A DNA stretch of 64,000 nucleotides from Actinoplanes solisilvae (GCF_003999975.1 NZ_RJAC01000031.1:1-64000), one strand, 5' to 3'; numbered from the stretch's first letter, positions 17,209 through 25,419 are shown. Notes: a model not told the origin generated them from the sequence alone. Numbers and translations: made by a program.

Positions 17209-18162
17209 TCAACGGGTGAGTCGGCCCTTGAGCTCCTTTTCGAAGAAATCGAAGAACCCGTCAGGATCCGGTCCGGCGTTCATGAGGGCGATATGGTCGT
17301 AACCCGCCTTCTGGTACTCGGCGACCTTTTTCACGTACGGCTCGGGATCGGGCCCGGCGACGAATTGCTCGGCGACGTCCTCGGGCCGTACGGTCGCCGA
17401 CGCGGCCTCGAAGTTCACCGGATTGGGCAGCTCGGCCATCACCTTCCAGCCGGTCACCGCCCACCGCGAGGTCTCGTGCGCGGCCTTGATCGCCGCGTCC
17501 TTCGACGGTGCCCACGCCACCGACGCCTCGGCGTACTTCGGCCCCTGACCGCCCGCGTTCGTGAACGTCTCGACCAGGTCGGCACGCGGCTCCGTCGCGA
17601 AGAGGCCCGTGCCGTGCGTCGCCGCCAGCTCGGCGGCCTTTTTGCCGCCGGCCGCCACCGCGACCACCGGCAGTTTCTCGGGCAGATCGAAGACCTGCGC
17701 GTCCTCGAGCCGCAGGTGCTTTCCCTCGTACGACCGGTAGCCGCCCCGCCAGAGCAGATTGATGATGTCGAGCGCCTCGGCCAGCCGCTCGTGCCGGCCC
17801 CGCACGCTGGGGAAGCCCTGGCCGACGACGTGCTCGTTGAGCCGCTCCCCCGCGCCGATGCCGAGCGTGAACCGGTCGTCCGAGATGATCGCGAGGGTCG
17901 CCGCGGCCTGCGCGACGATCGCCGGGTGGTAGCGGACGCTCGGGCAGGTGACGCCGGTGGCGATGCCGATCCGGTCGGTCTTGACGGCGATCGCGCTGAG
18001 CACGTTCCACGCGAACGGCGAGTGGCCCTGCACGTCGAGCCACGGATGGTAGTGGTCGCTGATCTCCACGAAGTCGAATCCGGCCTGCTCGGCGCGGATC
18101 GCCTGGCGGATCAGCTCCTTGGGTCCGAAGGCCTCGGCGGCCAGTTTGTATCCGAGTCTCAT
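17209..18162 (-). CDS. F420-dependent LLM-class oxidoreductase
   Basis: A 317-residue luciferase-like TIM barrel. The N-terminal R-L-G-Y-K-L-A-A-E, F-V-E-I-S-D-H-Y-H-P-W near 36, the G-V-T-C-P-S-V-R-Y-H-P segment and G-I-G-A-G-E-R-L-N-E-H match the F420-dependent glucose-6-phosphate dehydrogenase-like group. Such enzymes transfer hydride between F420 and a sugar phosphate, alcohol or similar substrate. ATG 18162 fits the usual family start. It is a single gene, preceded by the terminator of the stress operon. The actual substrate cannot be told; true Fgd is one option. Confidence 0.85.
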   Translation of the reverse strand: MRLGYKLAAEAFGPKELIRQAIRAEQAGFDFVEISDHYHPWLDVQGHSPFAWNVLSAIAVKTDRIGIATGVTCPSVRYHPAIVAQAAATLAIISDDRFTLGIGAGERLNEHVVGQGFPSVRGRHERLAEALDIINLLWRGGYRSYEGKHLRLEDAQVFDLPEKLPVVAVAAGGKKAAELAATHGTGLFATEPRADLVETFTNAGGQGPKYAEASVAWAPSKDAAIKAAHETSRWAVTGWKVMAELPNPVNFEAASATVRPEDVAEQFVAGPDPEPYVKKVAEYQKAGYDHIALMNAGPDPDGFFDFFEKELKGRLTR

Positions 18163-18202
18163 ACGGGGTGAGCTTCCCCGCCCCGAGCGGCGCAAACCCC
18201 GC

Positions 18203-18230
18203 GAGCCGGCCCCCGAACGGGGACCGGCTC
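18203..18230 (-). terminator. hairpin terminator after the DUF3618 operon
   Basis: GAGCCGG and CCGGCTC form a 7-bp stem, extended by CCCC/GGGG pairing inside it. It follows the stop of the DUF3618 gene in the minus direction and lies before the LLM gene. There is no T-tract, which is usual in this GC-rich genome. Confidence 0.5.
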
Positions 18231-18289
18231 GATCTTCGGGTAGGGTCGCCAGGCTCCCCTGGGTGGGCGGGGGAGGCGGCGGCTCACCG

Positions 18290-18949
18290 CTACGAAGCGG
18301 CTTGTTTTGCCTGTTCACGCACGTCCTGCGCGTCGGAGCGGGCGGTGTCCTTGGTCGTCTGCACGGCCTCTTGCGCGGTCTGCTTGACCTGACCGACGGC
18401 CTCCTGCGCGCTGCCGGCGAGGTCGTCCTTCATCTCCCCGGCCATGTCCTTCACCTTGTCGGTGAGGTCGCCGCTGTGGTCTTTGAGCTGCTGCCCGGCC
18501 CGCCGCTCAGCGTCGGTCACGGGGATCAGCGTCGAGGCGAGCAGGCCCACGCCGAACGCGATGATGCCGGCGGCCAGGGGGTTGCCCTGGGTTTGCGAGG
18601 CGACCGCCTGCGGCGCGCTGCGGACGGCGTCCGCCGCTTGGTGGGCTTTCTCGGTCGCCACGTCACCGACCTGCGAGGCCTTGTCGCTGACGGCACCGCC
18701 GACCTGAGAGGCCTTGTCACCGACCGCGCTGCCGACCTGGGAGGCCTTGTCACCGACCTGCGAGGCCCGGTCACCGGCCGCGTGCTTGGCATGGTCGCTG
18801 CTGCCCATGACCTTCTCCTTCACCGACGTCCACCGTCGCTGCGCGGCCTTCGCCGGACTTGTCTTCTCGGCCAGCATGTCGACGTCGCGTGTCAGCGACG
18901 CCCGCGTACTCTCGATCTGCTGCTTCAGCCGGTCGGGTTCCTGAGCCAT
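18290..18949 (-). CDS. DUF3618 protein with LEA-like repeats
   Basis: A 219-residue protein. The first 35 residues (I-E-S-T-R-A-S-L-T-R-D-V-D-M-L) match the DUF3618 N-terminal helix. Residues about 60-100 repeat D-K-A-S-Q-V-G five to six times, an amphipathic pattern like LEA stress proteins. One hydrophobic segment (A-G-I-I-A-F-G-V-G-L-L-A-S-T-L-I) lies near 130, and the charged tail is again helical. It probably sits on the membrane and stabilises the envelope under stress (inference). ATG 18949 lies inside the 3' end of the holin-X gene (25-bp overlap). Third gene of its operon. Confidence 0.8.
   Translation of the reverse strand: MAQEPDRLKQQIESTRASLTRDVDMLAEKTSPAKAAQRRWTSVKEKVMGSSDHAKHAAGDRASQVGDKASQVGSAVGDKASQVGGAVSDKASQVGDVATEKAHQAADAVRSAPQAVASQTQGNPLAAGIIAFGVGLLASTLIPVTDAERRAGQQLKDHSGDLTDKVKDMAGEMKDDLAGSAQEAVGQVKQTAQEAVQTTKDTARSDAQDVREQAKQAAS
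18662..18776 (-). repeat. coding tandem repeat (D-K-A-S-Q-V-G units)
   Basis: Four to five imperfect copies of a motif reading GACCTGCGAGGCCTTGTC on the plus strand, in units of about 33 or 21 bp. They encode the LEA-like heptads of the DUF3618 protein. Copy number may vary between strains. Confidence 0.7.
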
Positions 18950-19338
18950 TGGGCGTCCTCCTTGAGGGTGTCGACGGTGCGGTGGGGTACGGGGTCGACG
19001 GTCTTGAGCTGCTTGCGGCCGTTCATGTAGAGCACGGCACCGACCGCGGCCCACAGAACCGCGACGATCAGGGCCGCCCAGCCGGGCGGGATGACCTCGG
19101 AGAGCGCGAAGACCACGGCGAAGCTGAGCAGGACGACGGCGAGGTAGCCGGCGAACGCGGCGCCGCCGAGCATGCCGCCCGCCTTACCGGCCTTGGCCGC
19201 TTCCTGCTTGAGCTCGACCTTGGCCAGCTCGACCTCCTGCCGGAAGAGCGTGGAGAGGTCGTTGCTGATGTTGCCGATCAGATCGCCGATGGAGGTCTCG
19301 GAGACCTCGTCGGCGTCGTGCCGCTGCGGCGCGGTCAT
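18925..19338 (-). CDS. actinobacterial holin-X / phage-holin-like membrane protein
   Basis: A 137-residue protein with the Phage_holin_3_6 (holin-X) layout: an N-terminal amphipathic helix (S-I-G-D-L-I-G-N-I-S-N-D-L-S-T-L-F-R-Q-E), K-V-E-L-K-Q-E, then two hydrophobic segments at about 55-80 and 85-105, and a charged tail. Despite the name these are cellular membrane proteins without a lysis partner. The ATG overlaps the stop of the preceding gene (ATGA). It always appears with DUF3618-like partners in this type of operon, which suggests a joint role in envelope stress. Confidence 0.8.
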   Translation of the reverse strand: MTAPQRHDADEVSETSIGDLIGNISNDLSTLFRQEVELAKVELKQEAAKAGKAGGMLGGAAFAGYLAVVLLSFAVVFALSEVIPPGWAALIVAVLWAAVGAVLYMNGRKQLKTVDPVPHRTVDTLKEDAQWLRNPTG

Positions 19339-20180
19339 CGCTGACGCTCCGGGTTCTCGACCACGAACTCCTCACGGACGGCCGGCGTACCGGTGCCGGT
19401 GGAGGAGTATTCGGTGGCCGTGGCGGGGTATTCGGCGCCGGCGGGATAGGCGGTGCCGGCGGGGTACTCGGTGCCGTTGGCGAGGGCGGGGGTCGCATAG
19501 CCGGGCGCGGTCGCATAGGGATCCGCGACGGCGGGTGTCTGCGGCCGCGAGACGTACGAGTCGCTTTCCGGCTTCTCGGTTCCCGCGTCGGGGTCGGCCT
19601 TGGCCACGCTCTTGCCGAGCCGGCCGACGACGAAGCCGGCGGCGAGCGCCGTGGCCAGGAAAGCGCCGGGACGGCGACGGGCGAAGTCCTGCACCTCGCG
19701 CAGGACACCCTCGGGACCGTTGCGGTCGAGGTAGTCCGCGATCTGCCGGCCGCCCTCGGCCACCCGGGTGACCACGGCCGCCGCGGGGGAGTCGCCGCGG
19801 TCGCCGCGCATCTCGTCGAGCTGGTCGGCGGTGTCCCTGATCTGGCTCACCAGCCGGTCGTTCTGGGTGCGCGCCTGGTCGCTGACCCGTCCGCGCACGT
19901 CCGATACGAGGTTACCGGCCTGCGACTTGGCCTCCTGGCCGACGCGAACCGCCTGCTCCTTGGCCGTGTCCTTGACGTCGACGGCCGCGTCGCGGGAAGC
20001 CTGCCCGGTCTGGGCCGCGACCTCCTTGGCCTTCTGCTTGGCGCCACTGTCCGAACCGGACTCCGACGGGGTGCCGTAGGTCTCGGCCGGGTACGTCTGC
20101 GTGGGATAGTTCGGCTGCGCCGGCTCGTCGACGGCATATGCGTCGGTCGGCCCGCGACCGCCTGATGGCACGCTGCTCAT
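19335..20180 (-). CDS. helical stress/envelope protein, first gene of the holin-X operon
   Basis: A 281-residue protein. Residues 45-130 are a charged helical stretch (K-A-K-E-V-A-A-Q-T-G-Q-A, D-V-K-D-T-A-K-E-Q-A-V) like LEA/apolipoprotein repeats. A glycine-rich hydrophobic segment (G-A-F-L-A-T-A-L-A-A-G-F-V-V-G-R-L-G) lies near 185, and a Y/P/T-rich disordered tail follows with repeated E-Y-P-A-G-T-A-Y-P-A-G. ATG 20180 has a good GGAGG ribosome site. It opens the three-gene operon with holin-X and DUF3618. Such operons are often under stress sigma factors; I could not find a convincing SigB-type promoter upstream. Function unknown. Confidence 0.75.
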   Translation of the reverse strand: MSSVPSGGRGPTDAYAVDEPAQPNYPTQTYPAETYGTPSESGSDSGAKQKAKEVAAQTGQASRDAAVDVKDTAKEQAVRVGQEAKSQAGNLVSDVRGRVSDQARTQNDRLVSQIRDTADQLDEMRGDRGDSPAAAVVTRVAEGGRQIADYLDRNGPEGVLREVQDFARRRPGAFLATALAAGFVVGRLGKSVAKADPDAGTEKPESDSYVSRPQTPAVADPYATAPGYATPALANGTEYPAGTAYPAGAEYPATATEYSSTGTGTPAVREEFVVENPERQR

Positions 20181-20370
20181 GAATTTCCTCCGAGGGGGAT
20201 TCGTCGTTGCGCCCTCGATCGAATTCATTACCCTCGCCACCATCCCCCATACATAGTTTCCGCAGTGCAAATAAAAGCCGAAGCGCCGCATGATCCGTTT
20301 TTGTTCGGGTACCCGCCTCGCCCGCTCAATATGCTCGACACCGCCGCACACCCGTCCCGAGCTGGCCTGT

Positions 20371-20376
20371 TACCCT
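20371..20376 (+). promoter_or_regulatory. -10 box of a leaderless promoter (TACCCT)
   Basis: TACCCT lies 8 nt before GTG 20385, with no Shine-Dalgarno site, so the mRNA probably starts at the start codon. This fixes the folP-like start. Confidence 0.45.
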
Positions 20377-20384
20377 GCCCAACC

Positions 20385-21251
20385 GTGACTGAGCTCAGCC
20401 GTACGCGGATCATCGCGGGCCGCCCGTTCGATTTCTCGCGTCGCGTCGCGGTGATGGCGATCGTCAACCGCACCCCTGATTCCTTCCATGACCGGGGCAG
20501 CACCTTCGCGCTGGAAAATGCCCTGGAAGCGGTAAGTGCGGCGGCCGACGCGGGCGCCGACTGGATCGACGTCGGCGGGGTCCCGTTCGCGCCCGGTCCC
20601 GAGGTCAGCGCGGCCGAGGAACTCGACCGGGTGCTCCCCGTGGTCGAGTTCGCCAAAGCCCGTACGGCCGTCTCGGTCGACACGTTCCGCCCCGAGGTCG
20701 CCGCCGAGGTGATCAAGGCAGGTGCCGGGGTCGTCAACGACACGTCGGGTCTGCGTGACCCGGCGATGGCCGAGGTGGTCGCCGGCACCGACGCCCAGCT
20801 CGTGATCACGCACAGCCTGGCCGCGCCGCGCACGCTGTGGCCGAGCCCGCACTACGACGACGTGACCGCCGAGGTGGCCGAATTCCTGCGCGCCCGGGTC
20901 GAGGTCGCGCTCGACCGGGGCGTACGGCCCGACCAGATCATCATCGATCCGGGCCACGACCTGAACAAGAGCACGCTGCACTCGCTGGAGCTGACCCGCC
21001 GCCTGGACGAGATCGCCGCGATCGGCTACCCGATGCTGGCCGCCGTGAGCAACAAGGACTTCATCGGCGAGACCCTGGACGCGAAGCAGCCAGAACGGCT
21101 GGCCGGCACCCTCGCCGCCGTGGTCTTCAGCATCCTGCACGGCGCGCGCATCGTCCGCGTCCACGACGTCCGGGCGACAGTCGACGCCGTACGCATGACC
21201 GAGGCGATGCTGGGCTGGCGGGAGCCCGCCTACACCCGGCACAACATCTGA
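20385..21251 (+). CDS. dihydropteroate synthase-like protein, FolP2 type
   Basis: A 288-residue TIM-barrel protein of the DHPS family: M-A-I-V-N-R-T-P-D-S-F near residue 25, S-V-D-T-F-R-P-E-V near 96, G-V-V-N-D-T-S-G near 115 and I-D-P-G-H-D-L-N-K near 180. DHPS joins a pterin diphosphate with p-aminobenzoate. Here the second substrate loop reads D-V-G-G-V-P-F-A-P-G instead of the canonical D-x-G-G-E-S-T-R-P-G, so the S-T-R of the catalytic loop is lost. This variant is the mark of the mycobacterial FolP2 group, whose members are not proven DHPS enzymes. The GTG start is leaderless. Stop and the convergent TetR stop are adjacent. Confidence 0.8.
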   Translation: MTELSRTRIIAGRPFDFSRRVAVMAIVNRTPDSFHDRGSTFALENALEAVSAAADAGADWIDVGGVPFAPGPEVSAAEELDRVLPVVEFAKARTAVSVDTFRPEVAAEVIKAGAGVVNDTSGLRDPAMAEVVAGTDAQLVITHSLAAPRTLWPSPHYDDVTAEVAEFLRARVEVALDRGVRPDQIIIDPGHDLNKSTLHSLELTRRLDEIAAIGYPMLAAVSNKDFIGETLDAKQPERLAGTLAAVVFSILHGARIVRVHDVRATVDAVRMTEAMLGWREPAYTRHNI

Positions 21252-21812
21252 CTACTTCTCGAGGCCCTCGAAGGTGCCGAGCAGGTCGGCCGCCCACGGT
21301 TGCGCGGGCACGGCGGCGGGGCCGATCACGCGCATCGCGCCCAGGCAGGTCAGCAGCATGCCGATGGCGAAGAAGTCGCGCGCCTCCTCGTTCGTGGCGC
21401 CGGTCAGTTCCCGTACGACGTCGTAGAGCTTGCCGAAGCAGGCGCGGACCGGGTCGCCGATCGCCGGGTCACCGCTGGCCGCGAAGCCGTGCAGCAACAT
21501 GGTGATCAGTTCGGGCCGGCCGAGCAGTCCCCCGTACGCGTCGCCGAGGCTCTCCAGGGTGGGGTCGCGCTCGGCCGCGGCGCGCCAGGTCGCCTCGATC
21601 GCGTCGCCGGCGCGCTCGACGGCGGCGATGAAGAGCTCCTGCTTCGTGCGGAACAGCCTGATCACGTACGGCTGGGAGACGCCGGCCAGACGGGCGATCT
21701 GGTCGGTCGTGGTGCCGGCGTAGCCGCTCTCGCTGAACGCGGTGACCGCCGCCTGGACGAGTTGTTCCTGGCGTTCTTCGGCGGTCAGACGGGTTCGGCT
21801 CACGGTTGACAT
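21252..21812 (-). CDS. TetR family repressor of the adjacent MFS exporter
   Basis: A 186-residue TetR regulator. The helix-turn-helix lies at about residues 30-55 (T-T-D-Q-I-A-R-L-A-G-V-S-Q-P-Y-V-I-R-L-F) followed by T-K-Q-E-L-F, the usual hinge into the ligand domain. It is divergent from the MFS gene, and two 16-bp palindromes fill the gap between them. Binding there would block both genes, and the inducer is probably an exporter substrate. The start ATG 21812 touches the first palindrome, so the message has little or no leader. Confidence 0.9.
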   Translation of the reverse strand: MSTVSRTRLTAEERQEQLVQAAVTAFSESGYAGTTTDQIARLAGVSQPYVIRLFRTKQELFIAAVERAGDAIEATWRAAAERDPTLESLGDAYGGLLGRPELITMLLHGFAASGDPAIGDPVRACFGKLYDVVRELTGATNEEARDFFAIGMLLTCLGAMRVIGPAAVPAQPWAADLLGTFEGLEK

Positions 21813-21828
21813 GTTATCAGTCGATAAC
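21813..21828. promoter_or_regulatory. TetR operator 1 (GTTATC-AGTC-GATAAC)
   Basis: A 16-bp inverted repeat, GTTATC and GATAAC around AGTC, directly upstream of the tetR ATG. Its AT content stands out from the surroundings. The second copy lies 32 bp away, about three helical turns, so both face the same side of DNA. Confidence 0.7.
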
Positions 21829-21844
21829 TAACGTGGCGAAGTAA

Positions 21845-21860
21845 GTTATCAGTGAATAAC
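21845..21860. promoter_or_regulatory. TetR operator 2 (GTTATC-AGTG-AATAAC)
   Basis: Second copy of the palindrome with one half-site changed (AATAAC). It lies 17 nt before the MFS start codon and just ahead of its AGGGGGAA ribosome site, so it probably controls the exporter. Confidence 0.7.
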
Positions 21861-21877
21861 AACTTAGGGGGAACCTG

Positions 21878-23284
21878 ATGACTGCCGTTCTCGAGGCGCC
21901 CGGCGCGGCGCCGCGGCGCGTCAACCGCCCGCTGGCCGCCGTGCTCGCCGCCGTCGGCATCCCGACGTTCATGGTCACGCTCGACAACCTGGTGGTGAGC
22001 ACGGCGCTGCCGGTGATCCGCACCGATCTGGGCGCGTCGCTGGCCGACCTCCAGTGGTTCGTGAACGCCTACACGCTGCCGTTCGCCGCCTTCCTGCTCA
22101 CCGCGGCCGCGCTCGGCGACCGCATCGGCCGCCGCCGCATGTTCATCGCCGGCCTCGTCGTCTTCACGCTCGCCTCGGCCGCCGCCGCGCTGGCCGCCGA
22201 GTCGTGGCAACTCACCGCGGCCCGGGCCGTCCAGGGCCTCGGCGGCGCCGCGGTCGCACCCCTGGCTCTGACTCTGCTGGCCGAGGCCGTTCCCGACCGA
22301 TTGCGTACGGCGGCCGTCGGCATCTGGGGCGGCATCAGCGGCCTGGGTGTGGCCGTCGGCCCGGTCGTCGGCGGCGCGGTCGTCGAGGGCCTCGACTGGC
22401 ACTGGATCTTCTGGCTGAACGTTCCCGTCGGCGTCCTCGCCGTGGTCCTGGCCGTGACCGTGCTAGGCGAGTCCCGCGGGGGTCCCCGCCGCCTCGACCC
22501 GCTCGGCCTGCTGCTCTCGGCGGCCGGGATGCTGCTGGTCATCTGGGGCATCGTCGACGGCCCTGATCGCGGCTGGTCCTCGGGCCGCGTGCTGACCATG
22601 CTGATCGGCGGCGGCGTCCTGCTGGCCGCGTTCCTGGCCTGGCAGACCCGCAACCCGTCGCCCATGCTGCCGCTGCGCCTGTTCCGTTCGCGCGGCTTCA
22701 GCCTGGTCAACGCGGTCACCCTGACGTTCTCGGCCGGCGCGTTCGGCTCGGTCTTCCTGCTGGCCCAGTTCTTCCAGGTCGTGCAGGGTCTGAGCCCGCT
22801 CGACGCCGGCCTGCGCACCCTGCCGTGGACCGCCGCCCCGATGATCGTGGCCCCGCTGGCCGGCCTGTTCGGCGACCGCATCGGCCAACGCACCCTGATC
22901 TTCACCGGGCAGCTCTTCCTGGCCGCCGGCATCCTCTGGATCGGCCTCGCCACCGGCACCGACGTCACGTACGGCAACCTGGTGGTCGCGTTCCTGCTGG
23001 CCGGCATCGGCATGGGCCTGACCTTCGCCCCGATCAGCACGGTCGCCCTGGCCAGCGTCTCCGACCAGGACCGCGGCGTCGCCTCCGGCGTGAACAACAC
23101 GATCCGCGAGGCCGGCGTGGCCGCGGGCGTCGCCGTCCTGGCCTCGATCTTCAGCTCCCACGGCGGCTACAGCACCCTGCAGTCCTTCGTCGACGGCCTG
23201 CGCCCCGCCGTGATCGTCGGCGCCCTGATCGTCGCGGCCGGCGCCGTACTCGCCCTCTGGCTCCCCCGCCGCAGAACCACCTGA
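21878..23284 (+). CDS. DHA2-family (14-TM) MFS drug exporter
   Basis: A 468-residue major facilitator of the EmrB/QacA type. About fourteen hydrophobic segments are visible. Motif A is G-D-R-I-G-R-R-R-M-F near residue 77, motif D1 lies in the first segment (L-D-N-L-V-V-S-T-A-L-P), and G-P-V-V-G-G fits motif C near 165. These proteins export toxic compounds against protons. The ATG has an AGGGGGAA ribosome site. Divergent TetR and twin operators indicate substrate-induced expression. A strong hairpin follows the stop. Confidence 0.9.
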   Translation: MTAVLEAPGAAPRRVNRPLAAVLAAVGIPTFMVTLDNLVVSTALPVIRTDLGASLADLQWFVNAYTLPFAAFLLTAAALGDRIGRRRMFIAGLVVFTLASAAAALAAESWQLTAARAVQGLGGAAVAPLALTLLAEAVPDRLRTAAVGIWGGISGLGVAVGPVVGGAVVEGLDWHWIFWLNVPVGVLAVVLAVTVLGESRGGPRRLDPLGLLLSAAGMLLVIWGIVDGPDRGWSSGRVLTMLIGGGVLLAAFLAWQTRNPSPMLPLRLFRSRGFSLVNAVTLTFSAGAFGSVFLLAQFFQVVQGLSPLDAGLRTLPWTAAPMIVAPLAGLFGDRIGQRTLIFTGQLFLAAGILWIGLATGTDVTYGNLVVAFLLAGIGMGLTFAPISTVALASVSDQDRGVASGVNNTIREAGVAAGVAVLASIFSSHGGYSTLQSFVDGLRPAVIVGALIVAAGAVLALWLPRRRTT

Positions 23285-23292
23285 GCGACGTC

Positions 23293-23328
23293 GCGCGCGC
23301 CGGGTGTCCTTCGGGGCCCGGCGCGCGC
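23293..23328 (+). terminator. strong hairpin terminator after the MFS gene
   Basis: A perfect 12-bp stem, GCGCGCGCCGGG with CCCGGCGCGCGC, closes a loop that itself contains CC-TTCG-GG. It starts 9 nt after the stop codon. No T-tract follows. Confidence 0.7.
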
Positions 23329-23577
23329 CCATGTCCCGGTCAGCCCCGAGGCTCGCGGGAGCGGTCCGGTCCGGTCGGATCCGCCGCGGGCGAACGCACG
23401 GGGCAGCCCCTGCGGCGAACGCGGACGGGCTGCGGGCGAGTGGCACACCGCGATAGAGCCATCACCACCGCCGGCGCCCGACAGGAGACCGGGCCCGGCA
23501 GGCCCTGGAGATGGCGATCATGGCCGGCGGGCCCGCTGACCGGGTCGTGCGCTGAAGCCGGCCGGCTCGACGAGTCA

Positions 23578-24399
23578 TCAGCGCACTGACGGGAGCGCCG
23601 CGGAGGCCAGCACGGCCAGCTTGTCGGCGTCGGTCGAGCCGGGGTCGGGGTGGTAGGCGACCAGCATCATGCCGTCGGTGTCGCTGATGTGCAGCTTCTC
23701 GCGGCGCAGGGTCAGGTGGCCCACCTGGGGGTGGTTGAACGGCACGGCGGCGGCGCCCCGGTGGCGCACGTCGTGCCGAGCCCAGAGCCGCCGGAACAGG
23801 GGGCTGGCCAGGGAGAGCTCCCCGACCAGCTCGATCAGGCGCGGATCGTCGGTGTCGGCGCCGACCGACTCGCGCAAGTGGGCGACCATCGCCGCCGCCC
23901 CGGCCCGCCAGTCGTCGAGCAGGGCCTGCTCGGCGGGGTCGAGGAGCACGTCCCGCAGCCGGTTGGCCCCGGCCATCAGGCGCGGTGACAGGGCTGTGGC
24001 CAGCGGGTTCGCGACGAGGACGTCCATGTATCGGCCCTCGACGAAGGCCGGCAGCGGCAACGCGGCCACGAACGCGGCGGTGCTGGGCGGCACCACCTCG
24101 CGGGGGCGCGCCCGGGGACGGCGGGGCTTGTCGGCGGCGAGGCCGAGCAGGTAACCCCGCGCGTCGTCGTCGAGGCGCAGCACGCGGGCCAGCGACTCGA
24201 GCACCTGCGCCGACGGGTGCCGGTCGCGGCCGCGTTCGAGCCGCAGGTAGTAGTCGGCGCTGATGCCGGCCAGCATCGCGACCTCCTCGCGGCGCAGGCC
24301 GGGCACCCGCCGCACCCCCACCACGGGCACGCCCGCCTCCTCGGGGGTGACGAGTTCACGCCGCGCGCGCAGAAAGGCCCCGAGGGCGTTCGACTCCAT
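23578..24399 (-). CDS. MmyB-type helix-turn-helix regulator
   Basis: A 273-residue regulator. Residues 1-90 hold a Cro/C1-type helix-turn-helix with the signature R-V-P-G-L-R-R-E-E-V-A-M-L-A-G-I-S, then Y-Y-L-R-L-E-R-G-R-D; residues about 110-270 match the PAS-like MmyB ligand domain (F-V-E-G-R-Y-M-D-V-L-V-A-N-P-L-A, and F-N-H-P-Q-V-G near the end). In streptomycetes MmyB regulators sit next to oxidoreductases they control. Here the divergent neighbour is an epimerase-like reductase with 96 bp between. ATG 24399 is leaderless (TACCGT 7 nt upstream). The ligand may be a fatty acid, as in the one studied structure. Confidence 0.9.
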   Translation of the reverse strand: MESNALGAFLRARRELVTPEEAGVPVVGVRRVPGLRREEVAMLAGISADYYLRLERGRDRHPSAQVLESLARVLRLDDDARGYLLGLAADKPRRPRARPREVVPPSTAAFVAALPLPAFVEGRYMDVLVANPLATALSPRLMAGANRLRDVLLDPAEQALLDDWRAGAAAMVAHLRESVGADTDDPRLIELVGELSLASPLFRRLWARHDVRHRGAAAVPFNHPQVGHLTLRREKLHISDTDGMMLVAYHPDPGSTDADKLAVLASAALPSVR

Positions 24400-24406
24400 G
24401 CGCTCA

Positions 24407-24412
24407 ACGGTA
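24407..24412 (-). promoter_or_regulatory. -10 box of a leaderless promoter (TACCGT)
   Basis: Read on the minus strand, TACCGT lies exactly 7 nt before the ATG at 24399. No Shine-Dalgarno site is present. Confidence 0.5.
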
Positions 24413-24495
24413 GGACGCCGGAAGCGCCTCAGCCTGGGTCCTGCCGGACCCCCGTCTGAGCGGGACTCTGCCTGAAGCCCGGTAAGAACAGCATC

Positions 24496-25419
24496 GTGGT
24501 TGGCATGACCACTGTTCTTGTCACCGGCGGGTCCGGTTTCATCGCGAGCCACACCATCCAGCAGCTCCTCGACCAGGGCTACGACGTTCGCACGACGGCG
24601 CGAAAAGCGGGCCGGCTGAAGGTACGCGAGTTCGAGGCCGATCTGCTCGGCGACAACGGCTGGGCCGACGCCGTCAAGGGCGCCGACTACGTGCTGCACG
24701 TCGCCTCGCCCGTGCGGCCCGGCCCTGTCGACAACGAGGACGACCTGATCGTCCCGGCCCGCGAGGGCACCCTGCGCGTGCTGCGCGCCGCCCGCGACGC
24801 CGGTGTGAAGCGGGTCGTGCTGACCTCGGCCTTCCACGCGGTCGGCTGGGGCCACCCGCACGACGACCACGTCTTCACCGAGCAGGACTGGACCGTCCTC
24901 GACGGGCCGGGCACCGACGCGTACGGCCGCAGCAAGACCCTCGCCGAGCAGGCGGCCTGGGCGTACGCGCGGGAAAGCGGCCTGGAACTCACCACGATCC
25001 TGCCGGTCGCCGTCATGGGGCCGTTCGAGAACCGGCAGGTGTCCGGGGCCAACCACATCGTCCAGCAGATCCTCAGCGGCCGGATGCCCGGCTACCCGAA
25101 CCTGTGGGTGCCGATCGTCGACGTCCGCGACGTGGCCGACGCCCACATCCGGGCCATGACCTCGGACAACGCCGCCGGCCAGCGCTTCCTTCTCTCGAGC
25201 GGCCCGGCCATGTCCCTGGAGCAGATCGGCGCCGTCCTGCACGACCGGCTCGGCGCTGACGTGCCGACCGGCACGATCCCGGACGAAGCCATGGGCGCCG
25301 ATCCCGACCTCGGCTACGCCCGCAAACTCTCCAGCGAGAAGGCCCGCCGCCTGCTCGGCTGGCACGCGCGCCCGGCCGCGGAGGCGATCGTCGCCGCGGG
25401 CAAGTCCCTGATCGAGTGA
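24496..25419 (+). CDS. NAD-dependent epimerase/dihydroflavonol-reductase-like enzyme
   Basis: A 307-residue extended SDR. The Rossmann motif T-G-G-S-G-F-I-A lies near residue 10, and T-S-A-F-H-A with Y-G-R-S-K gives the Ser-Tyr-Lys active site (Y about 142). V-A-S-P near 75 and the P-I-V-D-V-R-D-V-A-D segment are typical of the dihydroflavonol 4-reductase-like group, which reduce ketones or aldehydes with NADPH. Start choice: GTG 24496 has TAAGAA 7 nt upstream, a weak leaderless match; ATG 24505 would remove three residues and has no ribosome site either. It is probably the target of the divergent MmyB regulator. Confidence 0.85.
   Translation: MVGMTTVLVTGGSGFIASHTIQQLLDQGYDVRTTARKAGRLKVREFEADLLGDNGWADAVKGADYVLHVASPVRPGPVDNEDDLIVPAREGTLRVLRAARDAGVKRVVLTSAFHAVGWGHPHDDHVFTEQDWTVLDGPGTDAYGRSKTLAEQAAWAYARESGLELTTILPVAVMGPFENRQVSGANHIVQQILSGRMPGYPNLWVPIVDVRDVADAHIRAMTSDNAAGQRFLLSSGPAMSLEQIGAVLHDRLGADVPTGTIPDEAMGADPDLGYARKLSSEKARRLLGWHARPAAEAIVAAGKSLIE

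Noticed and set aside
20181..20340. SigB-type promoter for the holin-X operon (GGGTAC and GGGTAAT seen)
   Set aside because: No matching GTTT-like -35 element at the right distance for either candidate.
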